A DNA stretch of 11,526 bases from an uncultured Granulosicoccaceae bacterium (lineage in GTDB: Bacteria > Pseudomonadota > Gammaproteobacteria > Granulosicoccales > Granulosicoccaceae), in contig CALFBL010000391.1 in NCBI GenBank assembly GCA_937951695.1, forward strand, positions 1 through 11,526. Reading direction: 5' to 3'. The notes below the pieces were generated by a model. It worked only from the letters and a program-made list of their open reading frames with translations. It did not search any database and had not been told where the DNA came from. Position 1 is the first letter of the stretch. Every line of letters begins with the position of its first letter. Shown here piece after piece: positions 1 to 6,862 of the stretch. The position numbers and the translations under genes are program-made.

Positions 1-116
1 AATCACATAATCACATAATCACATAATCACATAATCACATAATCACATAATCACATAATCACATAATCACATAATCACATAATCACATAATCACATAATC
101 ACATAATCACATAATC
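1..116. repeat. Perfect 8-bp tandem repeat (AATCACAT)n, open at left edge
   Basis: Fourteen full copies of AATCACAT plus a final AATC run without a single mismatch from the first base, so the array probably continues to the left. Because 8 is not a multiple of 3, every frame meets a stop within 24 nt (TAA on the plus strand, TGA on the minus strand), so it cannot be coding on either strand. It lies 20 bp beyond the stop codon of the DUF4159 gene. Each unit contains TCACA/TGTGA, the half-site of CRP-type regulators, but only as direct repeats and not in the inverted arrangement CRP needs. Perfect identity means recent slippage expansion, or an assembly artefact at a contig end. Confidence 0.97.
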
Positions 117-136
117 CGGTAGGTCAGCGAAACGTG

Positions 137-883
137 TCAGTGAGTTAACGCATAGATAACATAGTTAACACCCATCTGATAGGCTTGACCGGTAAAGCGT
201 TGCGGGTACGCGGCATCATCAGCGTGCTCCCAACCATCCCCCAGATCCTGATTGTAATTGACGACAACCATTATCCGGTCTTCGTCATCAGTAATCGCAA
301 ACCAGCCGGGGTTCACACCGCCTTTCTCCCACGTGCGCCCGTTCATCAGTGCTCGTATACCTGGCACTTGGACCAATTCTTCGATTACGAAATGAGAGCT
401 GAACAGATCAGACTCCTCGGCCACGCGAGTGAGCGCTCGTTCGGGAAACACAGCGCTCATCACAGATTGAAACTGTTGCCATTCATACTGTCCGTGAAAA
501 TCGTCCACCATCAAAAAACCTCCGCGTAATAAATACTCACGCAAGTTGGCGATTTCAGGTTCTGACAGGCTCATATAACCCACTTCAACCACATACAGCC
601 ACGGGTGGTCGAACAACGTTGCGTCGGTCAATCTGACCAGCACACCATCGCGGGCTACATCAATGTTTGTCAATCGCTGCAGCCCGCCGTTGAAGTGATA
701 TTCCGCGTCCGGCCAATCCGCTCGCCATCTTGGCCATTCATACCCACTGGCATAAACCAAGCGAGCAAACTCAAATTCATGCGCACTCGGTGTCAAGAAT
801 TCTGCATCGGCCCGCGCTGCACTACAAGCTAGGCTAGTTACCAGTAAAACAGCAAATCGGCACCTTACGCGGGTCATGGTCAC
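137..883 (-). CDS. Exported DUF4159 domain protein
   Basis: A 248-residue protein with an N-terminal signal peptide: basic start, hydrophobic stretch about 10-20, likely type I cleavage after Ala25 (ARA|D). The rest matches the DUF4159 family (PF13709), seen in the GGFLMVDDFHG segment at 121-131 and the C-terminal NYNQDLGDGWEH (209-220) followed by AYQMGVNYVIYALTH. The fold is related to glutamine-amidotransferase-like Rossmann domains, but the molecular function is unknown. The GTG at 883 is preferred over the ATG at 877 because GGAG (893-896) lies 9 nt from the GTG and 15 nt from the ATG. It sits 93 bp downstream of the HtrA-like protease gene on the same strand and may be co-transcribed. 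DUF4159 genes are often found beside MoxR/DUF58 operons, which are not visible here. Family assignment is firm; function is open. Confidence 0.9.
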   Translation of the reverse strand: MTMTRVRCRFAVLLVTSLACSAARADAEFLTPSAHEFEFARLVYASGYEWPRWRADWPDAEYHFNGGLQRLTNIDVARDGVLVRLTDATLFDHPWLYVVEVGYMSLSEPEIANLREYLLRGGFLMVDDFHGQYEWQQFQSVMSAVFPERALTRVAEESDLFSSHFVIEELVQVPGIRALMNGRTWEKGGVNPGWFAITDDEDRIMVVVNYNQDLGDGWEHADDAAYPQRFTGQAYQMGVNYVIYALTH

Positions 884-976
884 AGCGTGTTACTCCGATC
901 AAGTACGAGGCCAGCCTAGTGGGCCGATAGCAGATGCTTTTGGATAATAACCCAAGCTGGCCAAATGGCCACTGTT

Positions 977-2020
977 TCAGTGTGCCGATAGAACCGGAAA
1001 TGCACTCAACGGTGGCGCGCCGACGATCAGATCTTCAACTTCTCCATCGCGGAACACGGTGATGGCATAGGATTCGTTATCGTTTAACTTCAGTGTTGAT
1101 TCCCTGACCAATTCAAAGTCGTGTGGCGTTACGCACACCAAACCGTTGATCTCCAGAATCAGGTCACCACCGATAAGAAACGATTTACCGGCAACGGTGA
1201 CAGGAATAGTTCCGGCTTCAAGCCCGCCGCGTCCCACGACTGAGTCAGGTGTAACACGCTGAACCAGTAAACCGGCACGCGGGAAATTCAGAGCCTTAGC
1301 AACTCGGTCGGTAAGCAATATGCCTTCAAAACCCGCTAGAACACCGGAGCTGGATAACAATGCCTGTTTTGCAGAATTACTTGAGGTCGCAAAGCCAATT
1401 CCATCAAAACCACCGCTCTTCGTCAAAATCGAACTAACAATCCCAATGACCTCGCCGTGTGTATTAAACATTGGGCCACCAGAATTTCCAGTGTTGATTG
1501 CCGTGTCGGTGTGCAGAAACTCGATCGGAGCGCCGCCGACCATCTCACCTCGCTTGGTTCTGCCCGACAAGATGCCCACACTCAACGACTGCTCTATGCC
1601 AAATGGGGCGCCGATAATAAACACATCGCTGCCAATCCGGGCGTTGTCCGAATCACCGAGTTCAGAGACCACTGGGTTCGTCGGGCTTTTCTTCAATCTT
1701 AACAAAGCGACGTCGCTGGTCTTTATAGACGCAACAACCTCCGCGCGTATGCGTTCGCCATCGTGAAATTGGACTTCGATGAAGCCGACACCATCAACTA
1801 CGTGTGCGGCGGTAACAATCTGATCCTCTTCAATCAGCACACCAGAGCCGACGCCGCTCGCCATTGCAGGCTGGTTGTCTTTCAGAACCAGGGTTTTGGT
1901 GTAAACAGTGACCACCGACTTGGAATGCTTCTCATATAGGTCTGCAAAATTCACATTGGCAAACGTAACGCTCAGCGGCGCTACAACGATCAGTAAGACC
2001 AATACCTGTAATACTCGCAT
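977..2020 (-). CDS. Periplasmic trypsin-like serine protease (HtrA/Deg family), single PDZ
   Basis: An S1C-type serine protease that probably degrades or senses misfolded envelope proteins. Numbered from the upstream ATG at 2029, the catalytic triad is intact: His76 (TAAHVV), Asp106 (SDVALL) and Ser183 (GNSGGP). One PDZ domain follows at about 235-335 (GLLVQRVTPDS, GGDLILEING). DegP/DegQ usually have two PDZ domains, so this resembles the DegS-like single-PDZ layout, but the N-terminus looks like a cleavable signal (break near TFA|NVN) rather than a clear anchor. The start at 2020 (MRVLQV) is preferred over 2029 because AGGA (2029-2032) lies 8 nt upstream of it and overlaps the other ATG. A 5-bp hairpin (AGATG/CATCT, 2037-2051) sits just upstream of the ribosome binding site. 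The DUF4159 gene follows on the same strand. No sigma-E promoter was recognised. Confidence 0.93.
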   Translation of the reverse strand: MRVLQVLVLLIVVAPLSVTFANVNFADLYEKHSKSVVTVYTKTLVLKDNQPAMASGVGSGVLIEEDQIVTAAHVVDGVGFIEVQFHDGERIRAEVVASIKTSDVALLRLKKSPTNPVVSELGDSDNARIGSDVFIIGAPFGIEQSLSVGILSGRTKRGEMVGGAPIEFLHTDTAINTGNSGGPMFNTHGEVIGIVSSILTKSGGFDGIGFATSSNSAKQALLSSSGVLAGFEGILLTDRVAKALNFPRAGLLVQRVTPDSVVGRGGLEAGTIPVTVAGKSFLIGGDLILEINGLVCVTPHDFELVRESTLKLNDNESYAITVFRDGEVEDLIVGAPPLSAFPVLSAH

Positions 2021-2309
2021 GATGATCATCCTGTTTAGATGCGAGACATCTGCGATGCCTCAAGGGACTGTGAGAAGCATCGATTTCGACAATGCGTCCT
2101 GTTTAATATGACAGCGATGATCACTGAATTACTTAAGCTGTACATGACGGTTTGTATACAGATAATTAAAACGGGAGTTGCCGTCAGAGAGCTGACTCGA
2201 CCAACACTATGCATTCCCTCAGCACAGCCATGTCAACCCAGTTTCGATGTCCGGTTGGAGAAAACTCTGCGTGTGAATAACTCCACAAGCAAGATCTAGG
2301 AGCCTCTAA
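2021..2309. other. Non-coding stretch between htrA-like gene and prpF-like pseudogene
   Basis: No credible gene was found on either strand; the open frames here match no family and lack ribosome binding sites. It holds the leader of the HtrA-like gene. A 9-bp direct repeat TCCTGTTTA occurs at 2029-2037 (covering the ribosome binding site) and again at 2097-2105. An 8-bp palindrome TGTATACA at 2153-2160 matches the core of the operator-like pair found upstream of the pseudogene. A weak TATTAA -10-like element lies near 2101-2106 on the minus strand, without a convincing -35. Confidence 0.5.
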
Positions 2310-3423
2310 TCAGTCACTGACTCCAAATATTGGAGGGAATGAAACCGTGCCCTCGGCCACTGTACGCGCCGTTCTTACCACACCGGCAGACGTTGGTAGC
2401 TAATCTCCATCACAATCGGCCAGCGTCATCCGCACTTCCATAGAACCCATCGGGTGCTCAAGAACCAGATTGATCAAGGGTGGCGAGCCGCTGACAGCAT
2501 CGGTATCTAACTCAACCAGATCATCGGTGACCGTTCCGGTGATCAACGCGCACGCTGCAAGACACTGGGCCCCCTGTCACCGCGAGAGTCGGTTGTGTGA
2601 CCCAAGGCACAAAATACCGCGTACGCAATACCCTATCCGGGTGTTGCGGCTTCGCCACTAAAGCAAATTTTGGTATCACCGATTCCGTGCAGTCGGCTTA
2701 CCCGATCAACTTCCCCGCTTTTAGTCGGACCTGTTCCATTCGTTTAAAGAACGCTTGGTTGGCTTCAAGCTCGTCACGGGTTTCGTACCCGCTAAGCCCG
2801 AAGCCCGTGGCTTTTGCAATCACCATCGGCATCGCGAAATCCACACAGCTCACTTCGATGCCATTGACCACGTCGCGCGCGTTACCGGTTGGCAGTAGTT
2901 CGCCGGTCACAGAACCTGCAACGTTGTTGAAATCCAAAGCCACAGGGGCAGCACAACCCGGCACGCCGTCAATGGTTACACACCCTGTGAAGTTCACCGC
3001 TTTGTCAGGCGTTTCAACTACGGCAACCACCTGGGCACCGGTATTCACCGCACGAATTCGGACCGTCGTTGTACCCTCGGCTGCATCGATCAACCCCATT
3101 TCGATCGCCGCGGGGCCGACGCCTATCATCATGTTCCCGAAAGTCGGCTTGAAGTCCACTAATTGATCAACAACGCCGACTTGGGCAAAACAGTAATCAA
3201 TGTCGGCCCAGTCATCATCGGAGTTGGACAATATCGCGACCTAGGTCGTCACCGCATTGCCCCCTCCAATTCCGTCGATGTCCAACGGGTGACCCGAACC
3301 GAACACAGCCAGCAAGACCTCCGACAACGGGGTTTCGTCCGCTGGTAGATCCGCTTGATTGAAGAATGGTCCGCGTGAAGAACCCCCACGCATTAACAGA
3401 TAGGGAATAGCGGTTAGTTTCAT
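2310..3423 (-). pseudogene. Decayed PrpF-family isomerase, probably 4-oxalomesaconate tautomerase-like
   Basis: Intact relatives (about 360-390 aa) isomerise double bonds in methylaconitate or in 4-oxalomesaconate during aromatic acid breakdown. The start at 3423 gives MKLTAIPYLLMRGGSSRG, the family N-terminus, followed by IDGIGGGNAVTT. Four lesions break it: TAG at 3241-3243 (codon 61, where relatives have the Lys of SKVAI), TAA at 2698-2700 (where relatives continue LG), an extra base in a five-C run at 2570-2574, and TAG at 2400-2402. Reading through them, the match resumes each time: IDGVPGCAAPVAL, SVTGELLPTGN, MPMVIAKATGFGL, then ESVIPKFALV, RYFVP and AVTGAQCLAACAL, then AGVVRTARTV and a final TGA at 2310-2312. 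The catalytic-type Cys position (codon 95, family NCGN) is Phe (TFGN), and the conserved HRCH after RYFTP has become WVTQ. The total of about 371 codons is normal. The C-terminal pieces are too well preserved for an old relic. GalD-like identity is preferred over PrpF proper but is uncertain. Confidence 0.88.
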
Positions 3424-3500
3424 CGCGGTAGCCAAGAAGGGACGGCTTGAGTTTACAACAGCGAGATTAGCGATTCTGAGGCGAGGCTCACCAATACATA

Positions 3501-3520
3501 AAGTATACAAGTGTATACAC
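3501..3520. promoter_or_regulatory. Twin GTATAC palindromes, probable operator of the PrpF-like gene
   Basis: Two GTATAC cores (3503-3508 and 3513-3518) are spaced exactly 10 bp centre to centre, one helical turn. The second is part of a perfect 10-bp palindrome GTGTATACAC (3511-3520), and the pair also forms an inverted repeat GTATAC-AAGT-GTATAC. It lies about 80 bp upstream of the pseudogene start and contains a TATACT -10-like hexamer on the minus strand, so a bound protein would block that promoter. TGTATACA-type palindromes are typical of GntR-family sites, which often control dicarboxylate and aromatic acid genes. The regulator is not in this window. The repeat is directly seen; its role is inferred. 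Confidence 0.45.
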
Positions 3521-3587
3521 AATCCGTTTGCCCGACAACGACACAGACACTTGCCGGGCTCACCAAGTGTTTGGCCGCCGTATCACG

Positions 3588-3616
3588 TTGACCTTCGATG
3601 CCCACCCCCGTAAACT
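3588..3616 (+). promoter_or_regulatory. Sigma70-type promoter of tRNA-Val
   Basis: A -35 box TTGACC (3588-3593), a 17-bp spacer and a -10 box TAAACT (3611-3616) place the transcription start near 3623, only a few bases before the mature tRNA at 3630. The stretch after the -10 box has a CCCGG run near 3624-3628, resembling the GC-rich discriminator of stringently controlled stable RNA promoters. No separate strong promoter or terminator is visible between the tRNA and purB, so it may also feed purB. Confidence 0.7.
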
Positions 3617-3629
3617 TCAATCTCCCGGC

Positions 3630-3706
3630 AGGCGCGTAGCTCAGTTGGTTAGAGCACCACCTTGACATGGTGGGGGTCGGTGGTTCGAATCCACTCGCGC
3701 CTACCA
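3630..3706 (+). tRNA. tRNA-Val (anticodon GAC), CCA encoded
   Basis: A 77-nt cloverleaf. The acceptor AGGCGCG pairs perfectly with CGCGCCT, followed by discriminator A and an encoded CCA. The D stem is GCTC/GAGC with loop AGTTGGTTA. The anticodon stem CCACC/GGTGG carries loop TTGACAT, giving anticodon GAC, which reads GTC and GTT valine codons. The T arm is GGTGG-TTCGAAT-CCACT with one G-T wobble at its base. The body closely resembles E. coli tRNA-Val(GAC). No integrase or duplicated 3' end is seen nearby, so nothing shows it being used as an attachment site. Confidence 0.97.
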
Positions 3707-3795
3707 ATTGACTACCCGATATTTCGCCGCCGTCACCGTTCCTCCACACCAACGCAGCGAACGGCTCAAGTGGCCCGCCCTGCCCGCCATTGCAC

Positions 3796-5172
3796 ATGTC
3801 AGAACTCGATCTATCATCCTTAACAGCCGTATCTCCGGTGGATGGACGCTACGCGTCAAAAACAGCCCCGTTGCGCGAACACTTCAGTGAATTTGCCCTG
3901 ATTCGCGAGCGCGTACGGGTGGAGATCGCGTGGTACCTGCACCTGGCCGATCATCCTGATATCAGCGATCTACCGGCACCCGACGCGCCAGCGCGCGATG
4001 CTCTGGTGTCACTGGCGCAGAACTTTTCCGTCGAGGATGCCTCAGAGGTAAAAGCGATCGAACGCACCACCAATCACGATGTAAAGGCGGTGGAGTACTT
4101 TTTGAAAAATGTCTTTGCCAAACACGAGTCGCTGCAACCGCATAACGAATTCCTGCACTTTGCCTGCACCTCTGAAGACATCAACAATCTGTCTTACGCG
4201 TGTCTGTTGCTACGCTGGCGCTGTGATCACTTAATGCCGTCACTGGGTGTATTAACGACAGTCCTTTCCGGTCTCGCTATCGCTCATGCCGAAACGCCTC
4301 TGCTCAGCCGTACCCACGGTCAGATCGCTAGCCCATCGACAGTCGGTAAGGAATTTGCCAACGTTGTACACCGTTTGCAGCGCCACACCAAAACGATTGA
4401 AGCGGTCCAGATACTCGGTAAAATCAACGGTGCCGTGGGTAACTTTAACGCGCACGTCAGCGCGTACCCGGACGTTGATTGGCCGACGCTGTCGGCCTCG
4501 TTTATTCGCGCATTGGGAATGGAACCCAATACGCACACCACACAGATTGAACCACACGATTTTATCGCTGAACTTTTCGATGCTTTGGCGCGCTACAACG
4601 TCACGTTGATCGATTTTGCGCGTGATGTTTGGGGCTACATATCACTCGGGTATCTCAAACAAAAATCCGTAGCGGGAGAGGTTGGTTCGTCCACTATGCC
4701 GCACAAAATCAACCCGATTGATTTTGAAAACGCGGAAGGTAACTTTGGCTTGGCCAACGCCATGTTTGATCATCTGTCACGCAAATTGCCCATCTCACGC
4801 TGGCAGCGCGACTTAACCGATTCCACGGTGTTAAGAAATCTTGGCGTCGGTGCAGGCTATACCGACATTGCCCTGGCGTCCCTGCAACGGGGCATCGACA
4901 AACTGGATGTGAATGAGGCTGCCCTGGCGGCAGACCTTGACAACGCCTGGGAAGTATTGGCGGAACCAATCCAGACCGTGATGCGCCGCTATGGTTTGCC
5001 TGAACCCTATGAGCAACTTAAAGCGCTAACCCGTGGCCAGACGATCACTCAGGCCACCCTTGCGGAGTTCATCGAAACACTCGATATACCAGCCGATGCT
5101 AAATCGCAGTTGCGCGCGCTTACGCCATCAAACTACCTGGGTATCGCCGTTACGTTGGCTACAGATGTCTGA
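3796..5172 (+). CDS. purB: Adenylosuccinate lyase
   Basis: A 458-residue cytosolic enzyme of the fumarase/aspartase superfamily. It releases fumarate from SAICAR and from adenylosuccinate in purine synthesis. It begins MSELDLSSLTAVSPVDGRY, as in the E. coli-type PurB subfamily of about 456 aa. Visible landmarks are TSEDINN (125-131), the catalytic His174 in SRTHGQ, and the family signature GSSTMPHKINP (297-307) carrying the catalytic Ser (298 or 299). The ATG at 3796 is chosen over a TTG at 3790 because it fits the family N-terminus. Neither start has a recognisable Shine-Dalgarno sequence, which is unusual for a housekeeping gene. It lies 89 bp behind the tRNA-Val and 15 bp ahead of roxA, so transcription through all three is likely. 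Confidence 0.98.
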   Translation: MSELDLSSLTAVSPVDGRYASKTAPLREHFSEFALIRERVRVEIAWYLHLADHPDISDLPAPDAPARDALVSLAQNFSVEDASEVKAIERTTNHDVKAVEYFLKNVFAKHESLQPHNEFLHFACTSEDINNLSYACLLLRWRCDHLMPSLGVLTTVLSGLAIAHAETPLLSRTHGQIASPSTVGKEFANVVHRLQRHTKTIEAVQILGKINGAVGNFNAHVSAYPDVDWPTLSASFIRALGMEPNTHTTQIEPHDFIAELFDALARYNVTLIDFARDVWGYISLGYLKQKSVAGEVGSSTMPHKINPIDFENAEGNFGLANAMFDHLSRKLPISRWQRDLTDSTVLRNLGVGAGYTDIALASLQRGIDKLDVNEAALAADLDNAWEVLAEPIQTVMRRYGLPEPYEQLKALTRGQTITQATLAEFIETLDIPADAKSQLRALTPSNYLGIAVTLATDV

Positions 5173-5187
5173 ACCGGTTGATTCCAC

Positions 5188-6309
5188 ATGACTCTGAATT
5201 GGCCAGCTGGCTTAAATACGCAAACATTTCTGGATGAGTACTGGCAAAAAAAACCGTTGCTGATTCGTGGTGCCTTGATCGATTTTGAAACCCCTGTTAG
5301 CCCCGATGAACTGGCGGGTATGTCACTGGAAGAAGGCACCACGCCGCGCATCATCACCCAGAATGAAACCGGCGACTACCAGTTGGAACACGGGCCCTTT
5401 GCCGCAGACCGATACGCCACCCTTGGCGATAAAAACTGGTCGCTATTGATTACCGATTGCGAGAAGCATTGGCCAGAGTTACTCGAATGGATCGAACCCT
5501 TTCGTTTCCTGCCACGCTGGCGCCTGGATGATCTGATGATCAGCTTTGCCCCAGACAAGGCCTCAGTCGGCGCACATATCGACGAATATGATGTGTTCTT
5601 GCTTCAAGCGAGTGGCACACGACGCTGGCAAATCGATGCCTCCGACAACCCGGATGTTAGGATCGTTGAAGACTCTGCCTTACGCATTTTGGCGAACTTC
5701 AACCCATCCGAAACGTGGGAATTGTCTCCCGGTGATGTCCTCTACTTACCACCGGGTGTGCCTCATCATGGCGTCGCGGTGGGCGACAACTGCACCACGT
5801 GGTCCATTGGGTTTCGTGCGCCTTCAAATTTGGACGTATTGGACGTGTTCAGTGAAATTCTATTGGATAACTTACCGCTGGCCCGTCTGCGCGATGCACC
5901 CTTATCATCCAGTAACGGCGCCGAGGTTAAGCCTGAAGCGCTGGCGCAGATACGCAAACTCTGGGAGCAAGCCACACAGCTCACCGGTGAAGAACTGATT
6001 CGCTTATCGGGCTTCCTGCTGACTCGAGGTGGGGTTAATCTTGACGATGACGTGAACGACGAAGCGCCCGCCTGGAATGGCGACACACTCACCTGGCATT
6101 CATTTGCACAGGTGGCCTATGTGCTTCAAGATGGTGAGGCTGAGCTGTTTGTCAACGGCGAGCGGTATCGCTGCAGCCAGCACTTTGCCACGACCGTGGC
6201 GAACACGACGGCGAATATAGTAGTACCTAAATGTCTGAGCGATGCTGATCAGCAAACGCTGACCCGATTGTTGAACACGGGTGCATTAATCGCTGCCGAC
6301 GTCGAATAA
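5188..6309 (+). CDS. roxA: Ribosomal protein uL16 arginine hydroxylase (JmjC oxygenase, YcfD-like)
   Basis: A 373-residue Fe(II)/2-oxoglutarate oxygenase of the ROX family, the same length as E. coli YcfD, which hydroxylates an arginine of ribosomal protein uL16. The JmjC-type double-stranded beta-helix carries the iron ligands His130 and Asp132 (GAHIDEYDVFLLQ) and His193 (LPPGVPHHG). WRLDDLMISF (111-120) and SIGFRAP (206-212) are also as in YcfD. A C-terminal winged-helix-like region, typical of the family, fills about 240-373. The ATG at 5188 is the first possible start, as an in-frame TGA lies 9 nt upstream. Its ribosome binding site is weak, and it starts 15 bp after purB, so it is probably translated from a purB-roxA transcript. 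The stop is 11 bp from the stop of the convergent MAPEG gene. Confidence 0.93.
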   Translation: MTLNWPAGLNTQTFLDEYWQKKPLLIRGALIDFETPVSPDELAGMSLEEGTTPRIITQNETGDYQLEHGPFAADRYATLGDKNWSLLITDCEKHWPELLEWIEPFRFLPRWRLDDLMISFAPDKASVGAHIDEYDVFLLQASGTRRWQIDASDNPDVRIVEDSALRILANFNPSETWELSPGDVLYLPPGVPHHGVAVGDNCTTWSIGFRAPSNLDVLDVFSEILLDNLPLARLRDAPLSSSNGAEVKPEALAQIRKLWEQATQLTGEELIRLSGFLLTRGGVNLDDDVNDEAPAWNGDTLTWHSFAQVAYVLQDGEAELFVNGERYRCSQHFATTVANTTANIVVPKCLSDADQQTLTRLLNTGALIAADVE

Positions 6310-6320
6310 GTCGACTATCT

Positions 6321-6698
6321 TTATGAGAAAATGGCTCCGATTAATGCCAATACGAGTAATACAAACGTCGGTACGATAGTCAGCACGAATCCCAAACCAC
6401 GACTGGACGGCTCGGTTACATACGCGCGCCAATATCTAAAACGGCCCACCCAATAAACCAACCCTATCGAAGCCACCCATACAGGCGACCAATACTTACC
6501 CGCAATAAACAATGCTGGCAGAAACGCCACTATCGTTTCCAGTGTGTTTACCTGCACTCGGTACATGCGCTCAAACCCTTCATCACCGGTAGTCGCTGGC
6601 GCTTTGATGCCAGATTTACCGCGCGCCATACCGGTCATGACACCGAAGAATAACAACTGACATATCGCCAAAACAGCGACCAAATCTACGTAATGCAT
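6321..6698 (-). CDS. MAPEG-family membrane protein
   Basis: A 125-residue integral membrane protein with about four hydrophobic segments (roughly 5-25, 52-68, 72-88, 103-123). The motif ERMYRVQVNTLE at 43-54 is the hallmark of the MAPEG superfamily, whose Arg, Asn and Glu residues shape the glutathione-binding site in the microsomal glutathione transferase branch. Bacterial members of this size are mostly uncharacterised; some have glutathione transferase or peroxidase activity against lipid peroxides. GGGGA (6704-6708) lies 5 nt from the ATG, supporting this start. It has its own promoter and is convergent with roxA, so it is a single-gene unit. Family certain, activity unproven. Confidence 0.88.
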   Translation of the reverse strand: MHYVDLVAVLAICQLLFFGVMTGMARGKSGIKAPATTGDEGFERMYRVQVNTLETIVAFLPALFIAGKYWSPVWVASIGLVYWVGRFRYWRAYVTEPSSRGLGFVLTIVPTFVLLVLALIGAIFS

Positions 6699-6730
6699 TA
6701 CTTTCCCCGCTACCGATATACCGTGTACGT

Positions 6731-6759
6731 ATCATACCTGCGAACTCGGCCCATAACAA
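6731..6759 (-). promoter_or_regulatory. Sigma70-type promoter of the MAPEG gene
   Basis: On the minus strand, a -35 box TTGTTA (6754-6759), a 17-bp spacer and a -10 box TATGAT (6731-6736) predict a start near 6724 and a leader of about 25 nt before the ATG at 6698. A six-T run (6759-6764, minus strand) just upstream has no clear stem before it, so it is not called as the terminator of the transporter operon. Confidence 0.6.
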
Positions 6760-6862
6760 AAAATCAGGTGTCCGTGATGCTCGATGCGATGTCGCTTCGC
6801 GTGATCCAGTCGCGTGAAGTACAAAGTAATGAATTACAAGGCAGATGACGCCAGCACTTAAG

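Noticed and set aside
1..116. CRISPR array, iterons or CRP operator array
   Set aside because: There are no spacers, the unit is only 8 bp, TGTGA occurs only as direct repeats, and it does not match a DnaA box.
958..971. TGGCCAAATGGCCA inverted repeat beyond the protease gene as a terminator
   Set aside because: Short stem, no T-run, and a same-strand gene follows within 93 bp.
2039..2299. Plus-strand open frame of 86 codons in the intergenic region
   Set aside because: No family resemblance and no ribosome binding site; composition looks random.
2698..3231. A separate 177-residue gene starting at TTG
   Set aside because: It is the middle piece of the PrpF-like pseudogene in the same frame as the upstream piece, with no ribosome binding site.
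3241..3243. TAG at the active-site lysine as a possible recoded (pyrrolysine) codon
   Set aside because: A downstream TAA, a second TAG, a frameshift and the loss of the catalytic Cys show plain gene decay, and TAG ends the intact permease gene in this window.
3241..3522. A separate small protein with an N-terminal extension beyond the PrpF start
   Set aside because: Homology begins at the ATG at 3423; the extension crosses the operator-like palindromes and matches nothing.
3453..3797. Minus-strand open frame of 114 codons across the tRNA
   Set aside because: It is the familiar spurious reading frame antisense to a tRNA gene.
6301..6315. Hairpin GTCGA-ATAAG-TCGAC between roxA and the MAPEG gene as a two-way terminator
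   Set aside because: Only 5 bp of stem, no T-run on either side, and it overlaps the roxA stop codon; too weak to call.
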